From NCBI GenBank assembly GCA_963717215.1, contig CAVQVS010000001.1, forward strand, positions 248,001-312,000: a stretch of 64,000 nucleotides of DNA. Direction: 5' to 3'. Positions 51,748 to 60,370 of this stretch are shown here, one piece after another (positions within the stretch are counted from its first letter, which is position 1; each line of letters opens with the position of its first letter). The notes under the pieces are model-generated. The model saw nothing but the letters and a program-made list of their open reading frames with translations. It was not told the origin of the DNA and did no database searches. This DNA comes from Roseiarcus sp963717215. Lineage in GTDB: Bacteria; Pseudomonadota; Alphaproteobacteria; Rhizobiales; Beijerinckiaceae. The position numbers were made by a program, and so were the translations under genes.

Positions 51748-52473
51748 ATGTCGAAAGCGCCGCGACCACTGTTCAAGCGCGTCGTCGTCAAGCTGTCGGG
51801 CGAGGCTCTGATGGGGCCCGACGCGCATGGCCTGCACGCAGGGACGCTCCAGCGCATCGCTGGCGATCTGAAGGCGGCGGCGGACCTTGGTGTGCAAGTC
51901 GCGGTTGTCGTCGGCGGAGGCAATTTCTTTCGCGGGCTCCAAGGCGCGGACAAGGGGATCGAGCGCGCCCGCGCCGACTCGATCGGCATGCTGGCGACGG
52001 TGATGAACGCGCTGGCGATGGAGGGCGCGCTCGAACAGATCGGTCAGTCCGCGCGTGTGCTCTCCGCGGTCGCCATGCCGTCGCTGTGTCAACCCTACTC
52101 GCGTCAGGCGGCGCTGGCCCATCTGGTCAAGCATCGCGTGATCATCCTCGCCGGTGGCACCGGCAATCCGTTCTTCACAACCGATACAGGCGCAGCACTG
52201 CGCGCGGCAGAACTCTCGTGCGATGCGGTGATGAAGGCCACTCAGGTCGACGGCATCTATTCCGCCGACCCGAAGAAGGATCCAACGGCGACACGCTTCG
52301 ATCGCCTGAGCCACGACGAGGCGATCGGCCGTAACTTGCAAGTGATGGACACTGCGGCTTTTGCTCTCGCGCGCGACAATGGCATCCCGATCGTCGTCTT
52401 CTCGGTCAACGAGCCGGGCGCAATTCCCTCGGCGATCCTTGGCAAGGGACGGGCGACCTACGTCATGCCGTAG
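51748..52473 (+). CDS. pyrH: UMP kinase
   Basis: A 241-aa amino acid kinase fold UMP kinase. FKRVVVKLSGEALMGPDAHG, VVVGGGNFFRG, GTGNPFFTTDTGAALRAAEL, DGIYSADPKKDPTATRFDRL. It phosphorylates UMP. ATG 51748 has GAGGAGGAGC upstream. It ends the rpsB-tsf-pyrH set; in most relatives frr and uppS would follow directly, but here they are about 19 kb upstream in the window. Confidence 0.97.
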   Translation: MSKAPRPLFKRVVVKLSGEALMGPDAHGLHAGTLQRIAGDLKAAADLGVQVAVVVGGGNFFRGLQGADKGIERARADSIGMLATVMNALAMEGALEQIGQSARVLSAVAMPSLCQPYSRQAALAHLVKHRVIILAGGTGNPFFTTDTGAALRAAELSCDAVMKATQVDGIYSADPKKDPTATRFDRLSHDEAIGRNLQVMDTAAFALARDNGIPIVVFSVNEPGAIPSAILGKGRATYVMP

Positions 52474-52914
52474 TCAGCAACATTCCCAGGCTCACGGGTT
52501 CAAACCGAATATGCCGGTGGCTTGGTCAATTTATCGAGACTGAGGCCTCTCGGTTATGGTTCCTGATCGCGAACCCTAGATCGGTTATGGTTCTCGATCG
52601 CGAACCCTAGAGATCAAGTTTCACAACACCGGCGCTTACCAATGTTACGATGTACCCAAGAGGGTGCCTGAAGAGCTGCTCGCGTAGAATTTACTTGTTC
52701 ATATTTCAACGCGAACACTCGTGACATCTATTGTTCCGTGAAGGTTGGATGATTCCCGTCGTCGCAACAGCGCTGCGCCCATCTGACATGGTTCGGAAGA
52801 CTTGACCTGGGATGACGCACAAACTTTGTTGACTTGAGCGAACGACCGCTTGCGAATAAATTCATGTGTTCAAATGTTTTCTGGGCTCCACCCTCGAACC
52901 GGAAAGAACTGATC
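52474..52914. other. Intergenic region with tandem repeat
   Basis: About 440 bases, AT-richer than average, holding a two-unit 31-base tandem repeat and no recognised gene. A GGTTCAAACC string near 52507 resembles a tRNA T-loop but no cloverleaf can be drawn. Confidence 0.4.
52550..52611. repeat. 31-base tandem direct repeat, two units
   Basis: Units at 52550-52580 and 52581-52611 (TCGGTTATGGTTC...GCGAACCCTAGA) are identical except for a two-base swap (CT against TC). Each unit contains the complementary pieces GGTTC and GAACC. They lie directly downstream of pyrH; the function is unknown. Confidence 0.85.
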
Positions 52915-53556
52915 ATGACCGCTTCTCGTTCATCCGCCGATAAAGGCCATCCTGGTCTGGCATGGATTGTCTTCTGTGGAATTGTCGCCATCGGACTGGG
53001 ATTCGCCGCGCCCGCGGCCAAGGCGGCAGGGGGTGACGATAACAGCGGAGCCAGCGCCGGAAGTGGGGCAAGCGGCGCCGGCACGATGCAGAAGAAGGCC
53101 ACCGGTATGAAGAAGACCGACCTCACGACATGCGCGCCGGGTCAGGTGTGGGACAAGAAGACGCACAAGTGCCTGGAGAGACACAGCGGCGTTTTGCCCG
53201 ATCCTGATCTGACCGAATATGCCTATTCCCTTGCCAAGGCCGAACGGTACCAGGAGGCGATCGACGTCCTCGACATTCTCGACAATCCCAACACGCCCCG
53301 CGCCCTCAACTATCGCGGCTATGCGACGCGCAAACTCGGCCGGACGGACGAAGGGATCAGCTACTATCTCAAGTCTGTCGCCCTCGATCCTAACTATTCG
53401 CAGGTGCGCGAGTATCTTGGCGAAGCGTACGTCATCCAGGGCAAATACGACCTTGCCAAGGATCAACTGGCGACGATCGAGAAGCTCTGCGGGTCAAAAG
53501 ACTGCGAGTATTACGAGGATCTCGCCGACGCTCTGAAGACGGCGCACGCCCTTTAA
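52915..53556 (+). CDS. Exported TPR protein
   Basis: A 213-aa protein. A signal-like hydrophobic segment (LAWIVFCGIVAIGLGFAAPA, about residues 15-34) is followed by a Gly/Ser/Ala linker, a Cys pair in TCAPGQVWDKKTHKCLE (about 70-86), and three TPR-like repeats (ERYQEAIDVLDILDNPNTPR, GRTDEGISYYLKSVALDPNY, GKYDLAKDQLATIEKLCGSK). ATG 52915 follows GGAAAG. Probably periplasmic. The two Cys could form a disulphide. Partner unknown. Confidence 0.75.
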   Translation: MTASRSSADKGHPGLAWIVFCGIVAIGLGFAAPAAKAAGGDDNSGASAGSGASGAGTMQKKATGMKKTDLTTCAPGQVWDKKTHKCLERHSGVLPDPDLTEYAYSLAKAERYQEAIDVLDILDNPNTPRALNYRGYATRKLGRTDEGISYYLKSVALDPNYSQVREYLGEAYVIQGKYDLAKDQLATIEKLCGSKDCEYYEDLADALKTAHAL

Positions 53557-53569
53557 TTGGAGCCATTTT

Positions 53570-53598
53570 GCGCGCGGCCTGTTGAAGCGGCCGCGCGC
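53570..53598. terminator. Hairpin between convergent TPR and PEBP genes
   Basis: Perfect 10-bp stem GCGCGCGGCC / GGCCGCGCGC with a 9-base loop. Only a weak T-rich tract follows (GAGACTTTTG), so termination is likely but not certain. Confidence 0.6.
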
Positions 53599-53653
53599 GA
53601 GACTTTTGCTGAAGTGAACTGCGTCGCCCGAGCCGCTGGGGCCGGGCGAGACA

Positions 53654-54208
53654 TTAATGCCCCCACACGCCGATCAGCTCCGCCTTGGCGAGCGTGTGGA
53701 AGTGAAGCTGAAACCCGACGACGGCGGCGCTGATGTTTTCGTCGCCGTCGAGCTTCGGCGTGTCCACGGCGAAGATCGTGAAATGATAGTGGTGCGGCGG
53801 ATCGCCTTGAGGCGGGCAGGGGCCACCGTATCCGGGAACCCCGAAGTCGGTGCGGCTCTGCACTGCGCCCTTGGGCGCTTCGGCGCCTTTCGGATTGCCG
53901 GCGTTCTTAGCAAGGCTAGTCACGTCCGGCGGAATGTTGAAGACGACCCAGTGCCAGAAGCCGCTGCCGGTCGGTGCGTCGGGATCGTAAACCGAGAGCG
54001 CAAAGCTCTTCGTGTCCTTCGGTGCCCCCGACCATGACAGCGCGGGCGAGATGTTGCCGCCAGTGCAGCCAAACGCGTTGAAGACCTGTTCGTCTGGCGA
54101 TCTCGCGCCCGGCGCGATGTCGGGACTGGTCAGGGTCATCGTTTGGGCGGCGGCCGCTTCAGCGCCGAAGAAGGCGGTGAGAAGCGCAAGTGTGGTCAGT
54201 TTGAGCAT
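53654..54208 (-). CDS. YbhB/YbcL-family (PEBP) protein
   Basis: A 184-aa phosphatidylethanolamine-binding-like protein. It begins with a signal peptide (MLKLTTLALLTAFFGAEAAA) and carries the PEBP ligand-site motifs FGCTGGNISPALSWSGAP (NISP), YDPDAPTGSGFWHWVVFNIP and GYGGPCPPQGDPPHHYHFTI. Bacterial members are periplasmic and of unclear role. Convergent with the TPR gene; a hairpin lies between. Confidence 0.92.
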   Translation of the reverse strand: MLKLTTLALLTAFFGAEAAAAQTMTLTSPDIAPGARSPDEQVFNAFGCTGGNISPALSWSGAPKDTKSFALSVYDPDAPTGSGFWHWVVFNIPPDVTSLAKNAGNPKGAEAPKGAVQSRTDFGVPGYGGPCPPQGDPPHHYHFTIFAVDTPKLDGDENISAAVVGFQLHFHTLAKAELIGVWGH

Positions 54209-54493
54209 GAGTCCTCCGTTTCAGGTCGACGCAAGTGGCAGTCCGCCCTCAACGACGAGGGGCGAAACGCGGTTGATCTATTGTGTGTCCAGCCCCTAGT
54301 TTCGGGGATTGCGCTGACACCCCGGCAATTCCCCCCGATCAAACACGCCACGCCGAGCCTGTATTCATTCTGGCTGCTGGCGTGGGGTAAATTACCTATT
54401 GACGCCATGAGACTCGGTGTCAAACGGTTAGCGCGCTCCAGCCCCGCTTGCGAAGGTTGCGGGCCTTATTTCTTCCTCGGCCGGAAAACCTTC

Positions 54494-55018
54494 ATGGCTT
54501 CGATCATCGACAGGCGCGTGACCGCGCATATTCAAGGCGATTTCGTCGTCTTTCTCATTGGCATGCGGATTAACAAACCGTGGAAGCCGCATAAGTGGCT
54601 ACTGAATGTTCGCACGATGCCGAAAATGCTCAAGGAGCTGGAGGCGGCCCCAGCGGCGCACGGCTTTCTCGGCTACACGAATCTCGGTCTTTTCTCGCTT
54701 GTTCAATATTGGCGCAGCTTCGATCACCTCGAAGCCTATGCGCGAGCGCGCGACAAAGAGCACTGGCCTGCGTGGCTCGAATTCAATCGTCTCATGAAGG
54801 ATTCGCGCGGCGACGTCGGCATTTGGCACGAAACCTATCTCATCCGCTCTGGCGAATACGAGAACATCTATAGCGGGATGCCACTCATGGGCCTCGCCAA
54901 GGCTGCCCAACTCGCGGATATCTCTGGCGATTCGGAGGCGGCCCGCGGTCGTCTGGGCGCCGTTGCAGACGAGGCTCAGTGCGCGCCGGGCGAGAAACGT
55001 TTGAATTCGCCCGCGTAA
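54494..55018 (+). CDS. DUF4188 domain protein (monooxygenase-like)
   Basis: A 174-aa protein. Segments FVVFLIGMRINKPWKPHKWL, GFLGYTNLGLFSLVQYWRSF, EHWPAWLEFNR and VGIWHETYLIRSGEYENIYS fit DUF4188, which has an antibiotic-biosynthesis-monooxygenase-like ferredoxin fold. ATG 54494 is preferred, with GGAAAA upstream. Its 3' end overlaps the convergent racemase gene by 43 bases. Reaction unknown. Confidence 0.8.
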   Translation: MASIIDRRVTAHIQGDFVVFLIGMRINKPWKPHKWLLNVRTMPKMLKELEAAPAAHGFLGYTNLGLFSLVQYWRSFDHLEAYARARDKEHWPAWLEFNRLMKDSRGDVGIWHETYLIRSGEYENIYSGMPLMGLAKAAQLADISGDSEAARGRLGAVADEAQCAPGEKRLNSPA

Positions 55019-55710
55019 GCTTTCGCAAGCGGCGCGGCGTAAGTGTTACGCTTCGATGTCCTCAAACCCAGCCGGACGAGGCTTTCGGCCAGGCTGATCG
55101 CGCAGGCGACGCCGTCGAGCACAGGAACCCTTGCCTTGCGCTCAAGGTCGCGGGCGAGATCTGTCATGCCCGCGCAGCCGAGCACGATCGCTTCGGCGCC
55201 GTCCTCGGCAAGCGCCCGTTCGATCTCCCGCTCGATGAGGCGCCGTGCGTCGGAGCCCGGCTCCTCGAGCGCCAGCACCGGAACTTCCGCGGCGCGGACG
55301 CGGGCGCAGCGGGATAGAAGCCCGTATCTAGCCAGGTTGTGTTCGATCGGAATAATCGAGCGTGAGAGCGTGGTCACGACGCTGAATTTCGCGGCGACGA
55401 GACTCGCCATGTGAAAGGCGGCTTCGCCGATGCCAATCACTGGCGCCAAGGTCGCGCATCGCGCCGCTTCGAGCCCGGTATCGTCGAAGCAGGCTATGAC
55501 GAAGGCGTCCGCGTCGCGCGCCTTGCCGACCTCCTCAATCAGACCCGGAACGGAAAACGCCTCGTCGAAATAGCCCTCGATGCTGGCCGGCCCGTAGTCG
55601 GGATTGACCGTGGTGACTTCGACGTCGGGCGAGGCCGCGGCCTTGGCGGCGGCGCCGATCTTTTGCGTCATCGAACGGGTGGTGTTGGGATTGACGACGT
55701 GAATGCGCAT
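54976..55710 (-). CDS. Asp/Glu/hydantoin racemase family protein
   Basis: A 244-aa protein of the Asp/Glu/hydantoin racemase family. The two active-site Cys residues are in FVIACFDDTGLEAARC (about residue 74) and AIVLGCAGMTDLARDLE (about 180). MRIHVVNPNTTRSMT is the typical hydantoin racemase start. Cofactor-independent; substrate may be a hydantoin, allantoin or amino acid. It converges on the DUF4188 gene with a 43-base overlap of coding ends. Confidence 0.88.
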   Translation of the reverse strand: MRIHVVNPNTTRSMTQKIGAAAKAAASPDVEVTTVNPDYGPASIEGYFDEAFSVPGLIEEVGKARDADAFVIACFDDTGLEAARCATLAPVIGIGEAAFHMASLVAAKFSVVTTLSRSIIPIEHNLARYGLLSRCARVRAAEVPVLALEEPGSDARRLIEREIERALAEDGAEAIVLGCAGMTDLARDLERKARVPVLDGVACAISLAESLVRLGLRTSKRNTYAAPLAKAYAGEFKRFSPGAH

Positions 55711-55836
55711 GTGCGTGCTTCCCGCTTCGGCGTCTTAAGAAGGTTGGGTGTAAGATTGCCGCGATCGGTCCGATTCCGAGTGGCGCGGCCACGAAGCCCT
55801 ATCGCCATCTGAGGACGGGGGTGCGGGCCTTCCGGA

Positions 55837-57585
55837 CTAATGCGCAACGGTGGATCGCGCTCGCAAGCGGACTCTGAGCCCGGCTGGCGACATGGTGAAG
55901 CCAAACAACTCCGTCACTTCCTCGGCCCGGCCCGCTCGCTCGACGTCGAAACTCTTGTACATCATCGATAGCAGAGTCTTCATTTCGAGCAAGGCAAGCG
56001 AACGCCCAGGGCACATGCGCGGACCGGAGCCGAACGGAATTTGCGCCGACGGGTTATGCGGCCCGGACGGCGCGTCGAGCCATCGCTCTGGTTTGAACGC
56101 GAGTGGATCGACGAAGTTCGTCGGGTCGACGGCTTCCGGCCGGAACAGGGTCAAGATCGTAGTTCCTTTCGGTATGAAAAAATCTCCGAGCGACGTGTCG
56201 ACGTTCGCGGTCGCGGCGCCGAATGGGGCTACTGGCCTCAGGCGCAGCGTTTCGGCGGCGACCGCGCTCGCGACCGCGAGTCGGTTGACGGCGTCGACGT
56301 CCGCGGCCACGTCCGGTAGGCCCAAGACATCGTCGGCTTCCCGTCGAAGCGAGTCGCGCCATTGGGGCGTGTCACACAGTTCGTGAATCGCCCAGGCCAG
56401 AGTGAAGGCCGTCGTGTCCTCGCCGGCAAGCAACATCGTGATGAGGTTGGACATGATCGTCGCGTCCGAGAACGGCTCGCCGGACTCGTCGACAGCCACG
56501 GCCATTGATTCCAGGAAGTTCGCGGGGCGGTTGGCGTGGCCGGCATCGGCCTCGAGACGCCGGCGCGTCCGCGCCATGAGATCTGCGAGCCATTGACGCA
56601 CCGCAGCGAGCGCGTGGTCCAGCCGGCGGGCGCTCGGGAGCCTGACGTAGCGCCATATCGGAACAACGGCTAAGATTCGCTGGCTCAGCCTCGGCAAGAT
56701 GACTTCCAGGTGACGCTGAATAACGTCGTTCGAGGCTTCGACGGTATTGGCGTCGTGCCCGAATGCGACCAGCATCGTGACGTCGACCGTGAAGCGCTTC
56801 ATTTCGTCGACCACATCCAGCGCCTCGTCGGTCGCCGCGGCTCGGTCCCACTGCGCTTCAGGCGATGGGCGACGGTTTCGATATGGGGATAGAGCTGTTT
56901 GAGGTTGCGCTGTGCAAGCGCGCTCACGGCGAGGTTGCGCTGCGAGCGCCAAGCCGCGCCCTCGGCGTTAAAGACGCCCTTGACGCCCAATTCCGACAAG
57001 GTCGTGTCTGTTCTAGCGCTCCGCCTGAACGTCTCCGGCCGGGCCCGTAGAATCTCGTTGATCATCCGTGCATCGCTTGTCACCACGATAGGAGTCCGCC
57101 CGCGCCAGAATTTAAACGTCGGGCCGAATTGCTTGGCCCATCCCTCGAAAACGAGATGGGCCTTCGACTGATCGATCTGATGCGCGTTGCCGAAAAGCGG
57201 TCGGGGCTTGGGCCCCGGGAGTTCGTCGAGGGATCGCTTACCGAGCGGCTTCAAGGGAGCCGGCTCTAGTCCTGACACGTCGACGAAAACGGCGCCGTCA
57301 CGTTCGACGACCGGACACGATGCTAGACATCCCGGTCCGCCGTCACGCTGGCCTGAACTCGAGCGAGAAGCGCCAACGATGATTGCGGCAGACGAGCCTT
57401 TCGCCTTCGATTTCGCCCTCGCCCAACAAGGCCCCCTGATGAGGACACCGGCCCTGGAAGGCGCGCCAGCCTGCCCCGGTCCGTACAAGCGCCACGTCGA
57501 CGCCCTGGGCTGACACGGCAAAGGGACCATGGCCGACGAGATCGTTCAAAATCGCCGCGCGTACAAAGGGGTCCGGCTTTATCAC
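55837..57585 (-). pseudogene. Rieske-cytochrome P450 fusion, two single-base frameshifts
   Basis: Read in three frames. Segment 1 (57585-57355, GTG start with GGAG upstream): a Rieske [2Fe-2S] domain with CPHQGALLGEG and CRNHRWRFSLEF. An extra base near 57354 moves to segment 2 (to about 56854): the rest of the Rieske fold (GQRDGGPGCLASCPVVERDG) and the P450 N-terminus (LPGPKPRPLFGNAHQ). A missing base at 56853/56854 leads to segment 3: I-helix MLLAGEDTTAFTLAWAIHEL, ExxR in AAETLRLRP, and heme Cys in FGSGPRMCPGRSLALLE. After correction it is 582 aa, about 110 Rieske plus 470 P450. The Rieske domain could pass electrons to the heme. Real mutations or error undetermined. Substrate unknown. Confidence 0.8.
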
Positions 57586-57821
57586 TCCTGCTCCAGCTCG
57601 AAGCGGTCAATTTCCCAACAGGCGCTGCGCGCTTTAGATTGTTGATTGCTTTCGCAACGATGCCGGAGAAATTCTGGTCCTATCGCGCGTTCTTGACAAG
57701 TTTGGCCTGGCTCAGGCCGGACGCGCCTCGCGCTTGCCCGGGCTTGCGCGTGACAGAGGCGCCTCCTAAAGCCTCAGGCGCAGGCGCGCGCTCGCACATT
57801 CGCCAAAGGGATGCTGAAAAC

Positions 57822-59033
57822 ATGCCGCACAAGATCCTTGTCGCTCAGGGGGGCGGTCCGACGGCGGTCATCAACCAGTCGCTGGCCGGCGTGGCGCTCG
57901 AGGCGCGGCGGTTTCTCGAGGTCACGCATGTCTACGGCGCGCTGCAGGGCGTGCGCGGGATCGTCAACGACGATCTCGTCGATTTGGGCCAAGAGACGGT
58001 AGCCAACCTCGAGGCGGTCGCGGCGACGCCCGCCGCCGCACTCGGATCCACCCGCGACAAGCCGGACCTCAAATATTGTCAGGAGATTTTCAAGGTCCTG
58101 AAAGCGCACGCGATCGACACGTTCTTCTACATCGGCGGCAACAATTCCTCCGAGACGGTGCGAATCGTGGCCGAGGAGGCGAAGAAATCGGACCATGGCT
58201 TGCGCGCCGTCCATATACCCAAGACGATCGACAACGATCTCGTCGGCTTCGATCACACGCCTGGCTACCCGTCAGCCGCGCGCTTCGTGACGCAGGCCTT
58301 CGCCGGCGCGAATCTGGACAATCTCGCGCTCAAGGGCGTCTACGTCGCCGTGGTTATGGGCCGGCATGCGGGCTTCCTCACTGCGGCTTCTGCCCTAGCG
58401 CGCAAATATCCTGACGACGGCCCGCATCTGATCTATCTGCCCGAGCGCGCCTTCGTCGTCGACAAGTTCCTGACCGACGTCAAGAAGGCGTTCGAGCGCC
58501 ACGGCCGCTGCATCGTCGCCGTGTCTGAAGGCATCCACGATGATAAGGGTGAGGCGATCATCACCAGGCTTTTAGGCAAAACGGAGAAGGATGCGCACGG
58601 CAACGTTCAGCTCTCCGGTACCGGCGCGCTCGCCGATCTCTTATGCGAGGAGGTGAAGTCAAAGCTTGGCATGAAGAGGGTGCGCGGCGACACGTTCGGC
58701 TATCTCCAGCGCTCGTTCGTCGGCTGCGTCAGCAAGGTTGATCAACGCGAGGCGCGTGAGGTCGGCGAGAAGGCGGTGCAATATGCGCTTGCGGGTGCTG
58801 GCGATGGATCGGTGGCGATCCGGCGCGTGGGCGATTACGCGGTCGACTACCCGCTCATCTCACTCGAGTCGGTCGCGGGGAAAACGCGGGTGATGGAGGA
58901 TCACCTCATCAACGCCGCGGGCAACGATGTGACGCCGGCGTTCCATGATTACCTTCGACCACTGCTCGGCGCGGACGTGATCGAGATCACGCGGTTGCGG
59001 GCCGCGAAGGTCGACAAGACGGGCGTGGTATAA
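57822..59033 (+). CDS. pfp: 6-phosphofructokinase, probably PPi-dependent
   Basis: A 403-aa PFK family protein. The substrate-binding motif is PKTIDNDL, with Lys where ATP-type enzymes have Gly, and YIGGNNSSE, with Asn rather than Gly at the second key position; both indicate pyrophosphate rather than ATP as donor. The FAGANL and VMGRHAGFLTAAS segments are also of this group. The enzyme catalyses the reversible fructose 6-phosphate step of glycolysis. Such PPi-PFKs are described in methanotrophs and methylotrophs. ATG 57822 (MPHKILVAQGGGPTAVINQS) is the family start. Divergent from the Rieske-P450 gene. Confidence 0.85.
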   Translation: MPHKILVAQGGGPTAVINQSLAGVALEARRFLEVTHVYGALQGVRGIVNDDLVDLGQETVANLEAVAATPAAALGSTRDKPDLKYCQEIFKVLKAHAIDTFFYIGGNNSSETVRIVAEEAKKSDHGLRAVHIPKTIDNDLVGFDHTPGYPSAARFVTQAFAGANLDNLALKGVYVAVVMGRHAGFLTAASALARKYPDDGPHLIYLPERAFVVDKFLTDVKKAFERHGRCIVAVSEGIHDDKGEAIITRLLGKTEKDAHGNVQLSGTGALADLLCEEVKSKLGMKRVRGDTFGYLQRSFVGCVSKVDQREAREVGEKAVQYALAGAGDGSVAIRRVGDYAVDYPLISLESVAGKTRVMEDHLINAAGNDVTPAFHDYLRPLLGADVIEITRLRAAKVDKTGVV

Positions 59034-59053
59034 TGGGTTGCGATGCGCGATTT

Positions 59054-60322
59054 CTAGGGCGGGTTAATGAGCCGACCGGGAGCATTTTTTGCCACTGGCC
59101 GCCCACGCGTGCTTGGCGTCAGTCTCAGCGCCTTCAGCGCCAGCGGCGCCGTCAGCCCTTGCACGATCACCGAGAACGCGACGACCGCGAAGGCCGAGAT
59201 GAGAATATCGTCGCGCCGCGGCAGGTCGGCGGGCAAGGCGAGCGCCAGCGCTAGCGCCAGCGCGCCGCGCAGGCCGCCCCACCACATCAGGTGCTGCTGA
59301 TTGAGCGGGATCGCCCAGCGCGAACGTAGGAAAGCCAAGCAGACCGGATAGACCGCGACCGCGCGGCCCAAAAGCGGAAGCGCGATGACCAGCGTGAGCG
59401 CGAAAATTCCTTCGCGGGCGAAATCAACGGTCGCCAACGCCGAGCCGATCAGAAGGAACACCAGCGAGTTGGCAAGAAACGCCGCGAATTCCCAGAATTC
59501 GAGCACGAACGCTCGCCCATGCGGAGTGAACGAGATGCCAAACCGCTGTTTCTCCGTGAGGACGCCCAGGTTGCCCAATGTCATGCCGGCGGCGACGCTC
59601 GCCAGCACGCCCGAGGCGCCGAAGTGTTCGGCGATCAAAAACGAGCCGAACGCCGCGACCGCGGTCACCGCCGTCTCGACAAGATGATCCTCGGAGGATC
59701 CAACGATCATGATGGCGATCAGCCCGACGCCGAACCCCGCGGCCAGGCCGCCGCCCGCGACGATCAGAAACGTTGTGAGGATCGCAAGCGGTTGCTGAGC
59801 GCTGGCCGTGTCATGGGTCGCCCAGACGAGTATGAGCGTAAAGAGGACTGCAGCGGCGCCGTCGTTGAATAGGCTTTCGGCCTCGATGAGGAGGCTGAGA
59901 CGACCGGTCACGCGCGATTCCTTGATGAGCGCGATGACTGCGATCGGGTCGGTCGCGCTGATCAGCGCCCCGAAGACGAGCGCCGATTCAATCGGCCACC
60001 CGAGCAAGGAGACAAGACCAACTGCGATGACGATTGCGCAGAGCGCGACCCCGATGGTCGACAGCGCAACGACCGGAATGAGCTCGCGTCGCAAATCGCT
60101 CCAGTGCAGGTTGAGCGCCGCTTCGAACAAGAGAGGCGGCAAGACGACGTCGAAGATTAGGTCGTGGGTCAGTGCGAGGCCGGCGTGGCTGCGCGTGGCG
60201 GCGAGCGCCGCGCCCGCCAGGACGAGGCCGACCGTATAGGGCAGACGCAGGCGGCGGGCCGCCAGCGCGACCAGTATCGCGAGGCCAAGCAGGCTCAGCG
60301 CGCGAAACAGCAGAACGTCCAT
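59054..60322 (-). CDS. CPA1-family Na+/H+ antiporter
   Basis: A 422-aa membrane protein with about 12 helices. The CPA1 ion-binding motif is GALISATDPIAVIALIKESR (around residue 140), with LLFEAALNLHWSDLRREL and ESLFNDGAAAVLFTL, all typical of NhaP/NhaG-type Na+/H+ antiporters. Inner membrane. It probably regulates pH or sodium. The C-terminus lacks the long regulatory tail of some members. Confidence 0.88.
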   Translation of the reverse strand: MDVLLFRALSLLGLAILVALAARRLRLPYTVGLVLAGAALAATRSHAGLALTHDLIFDVVLPPLLFEAALNLHWSDLRRELIPVVALSTIGVALCAIVIAVGLVSLLGWPIESALVFGALISATDPIAVIALIKESRVTGRLSLLIEAESLFNDGAAAVLFTLILVWATHDTASAQQPLAILTTFLIVAGGGLAAGFGVGLIAIMIVGSSEDHLVETAVTAVAAFGSFLIAEHFGASGVLASVAAGMTLGNLGVLTEKQRFGISFTPHGRAFVLEFWEFAAFLANSLVFLLIGSALATVDFAREGIFALTLVIALPLLGRAVAVYPVCLAFLRSRWAIPLNQQHLMWWGGLRGALALALALALPADLPRRDDILISAFAVVAFSVIVQGLTAPLALKALRLTPSTRGRPVAKNAPGRLINPP

Positions 60323-60370
60323 TCGTCCTGTCTAGCGGCGCGCCCCGGAAAGAGGAACCGGGCGGCCTCG

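Noticed and set aside
52500..52530. tRNA-like GGTTCAAACC segment
   Set aside because: No acceptor or anticodon stem can be drawn around it, so it is only a chance T-loop resemblance.
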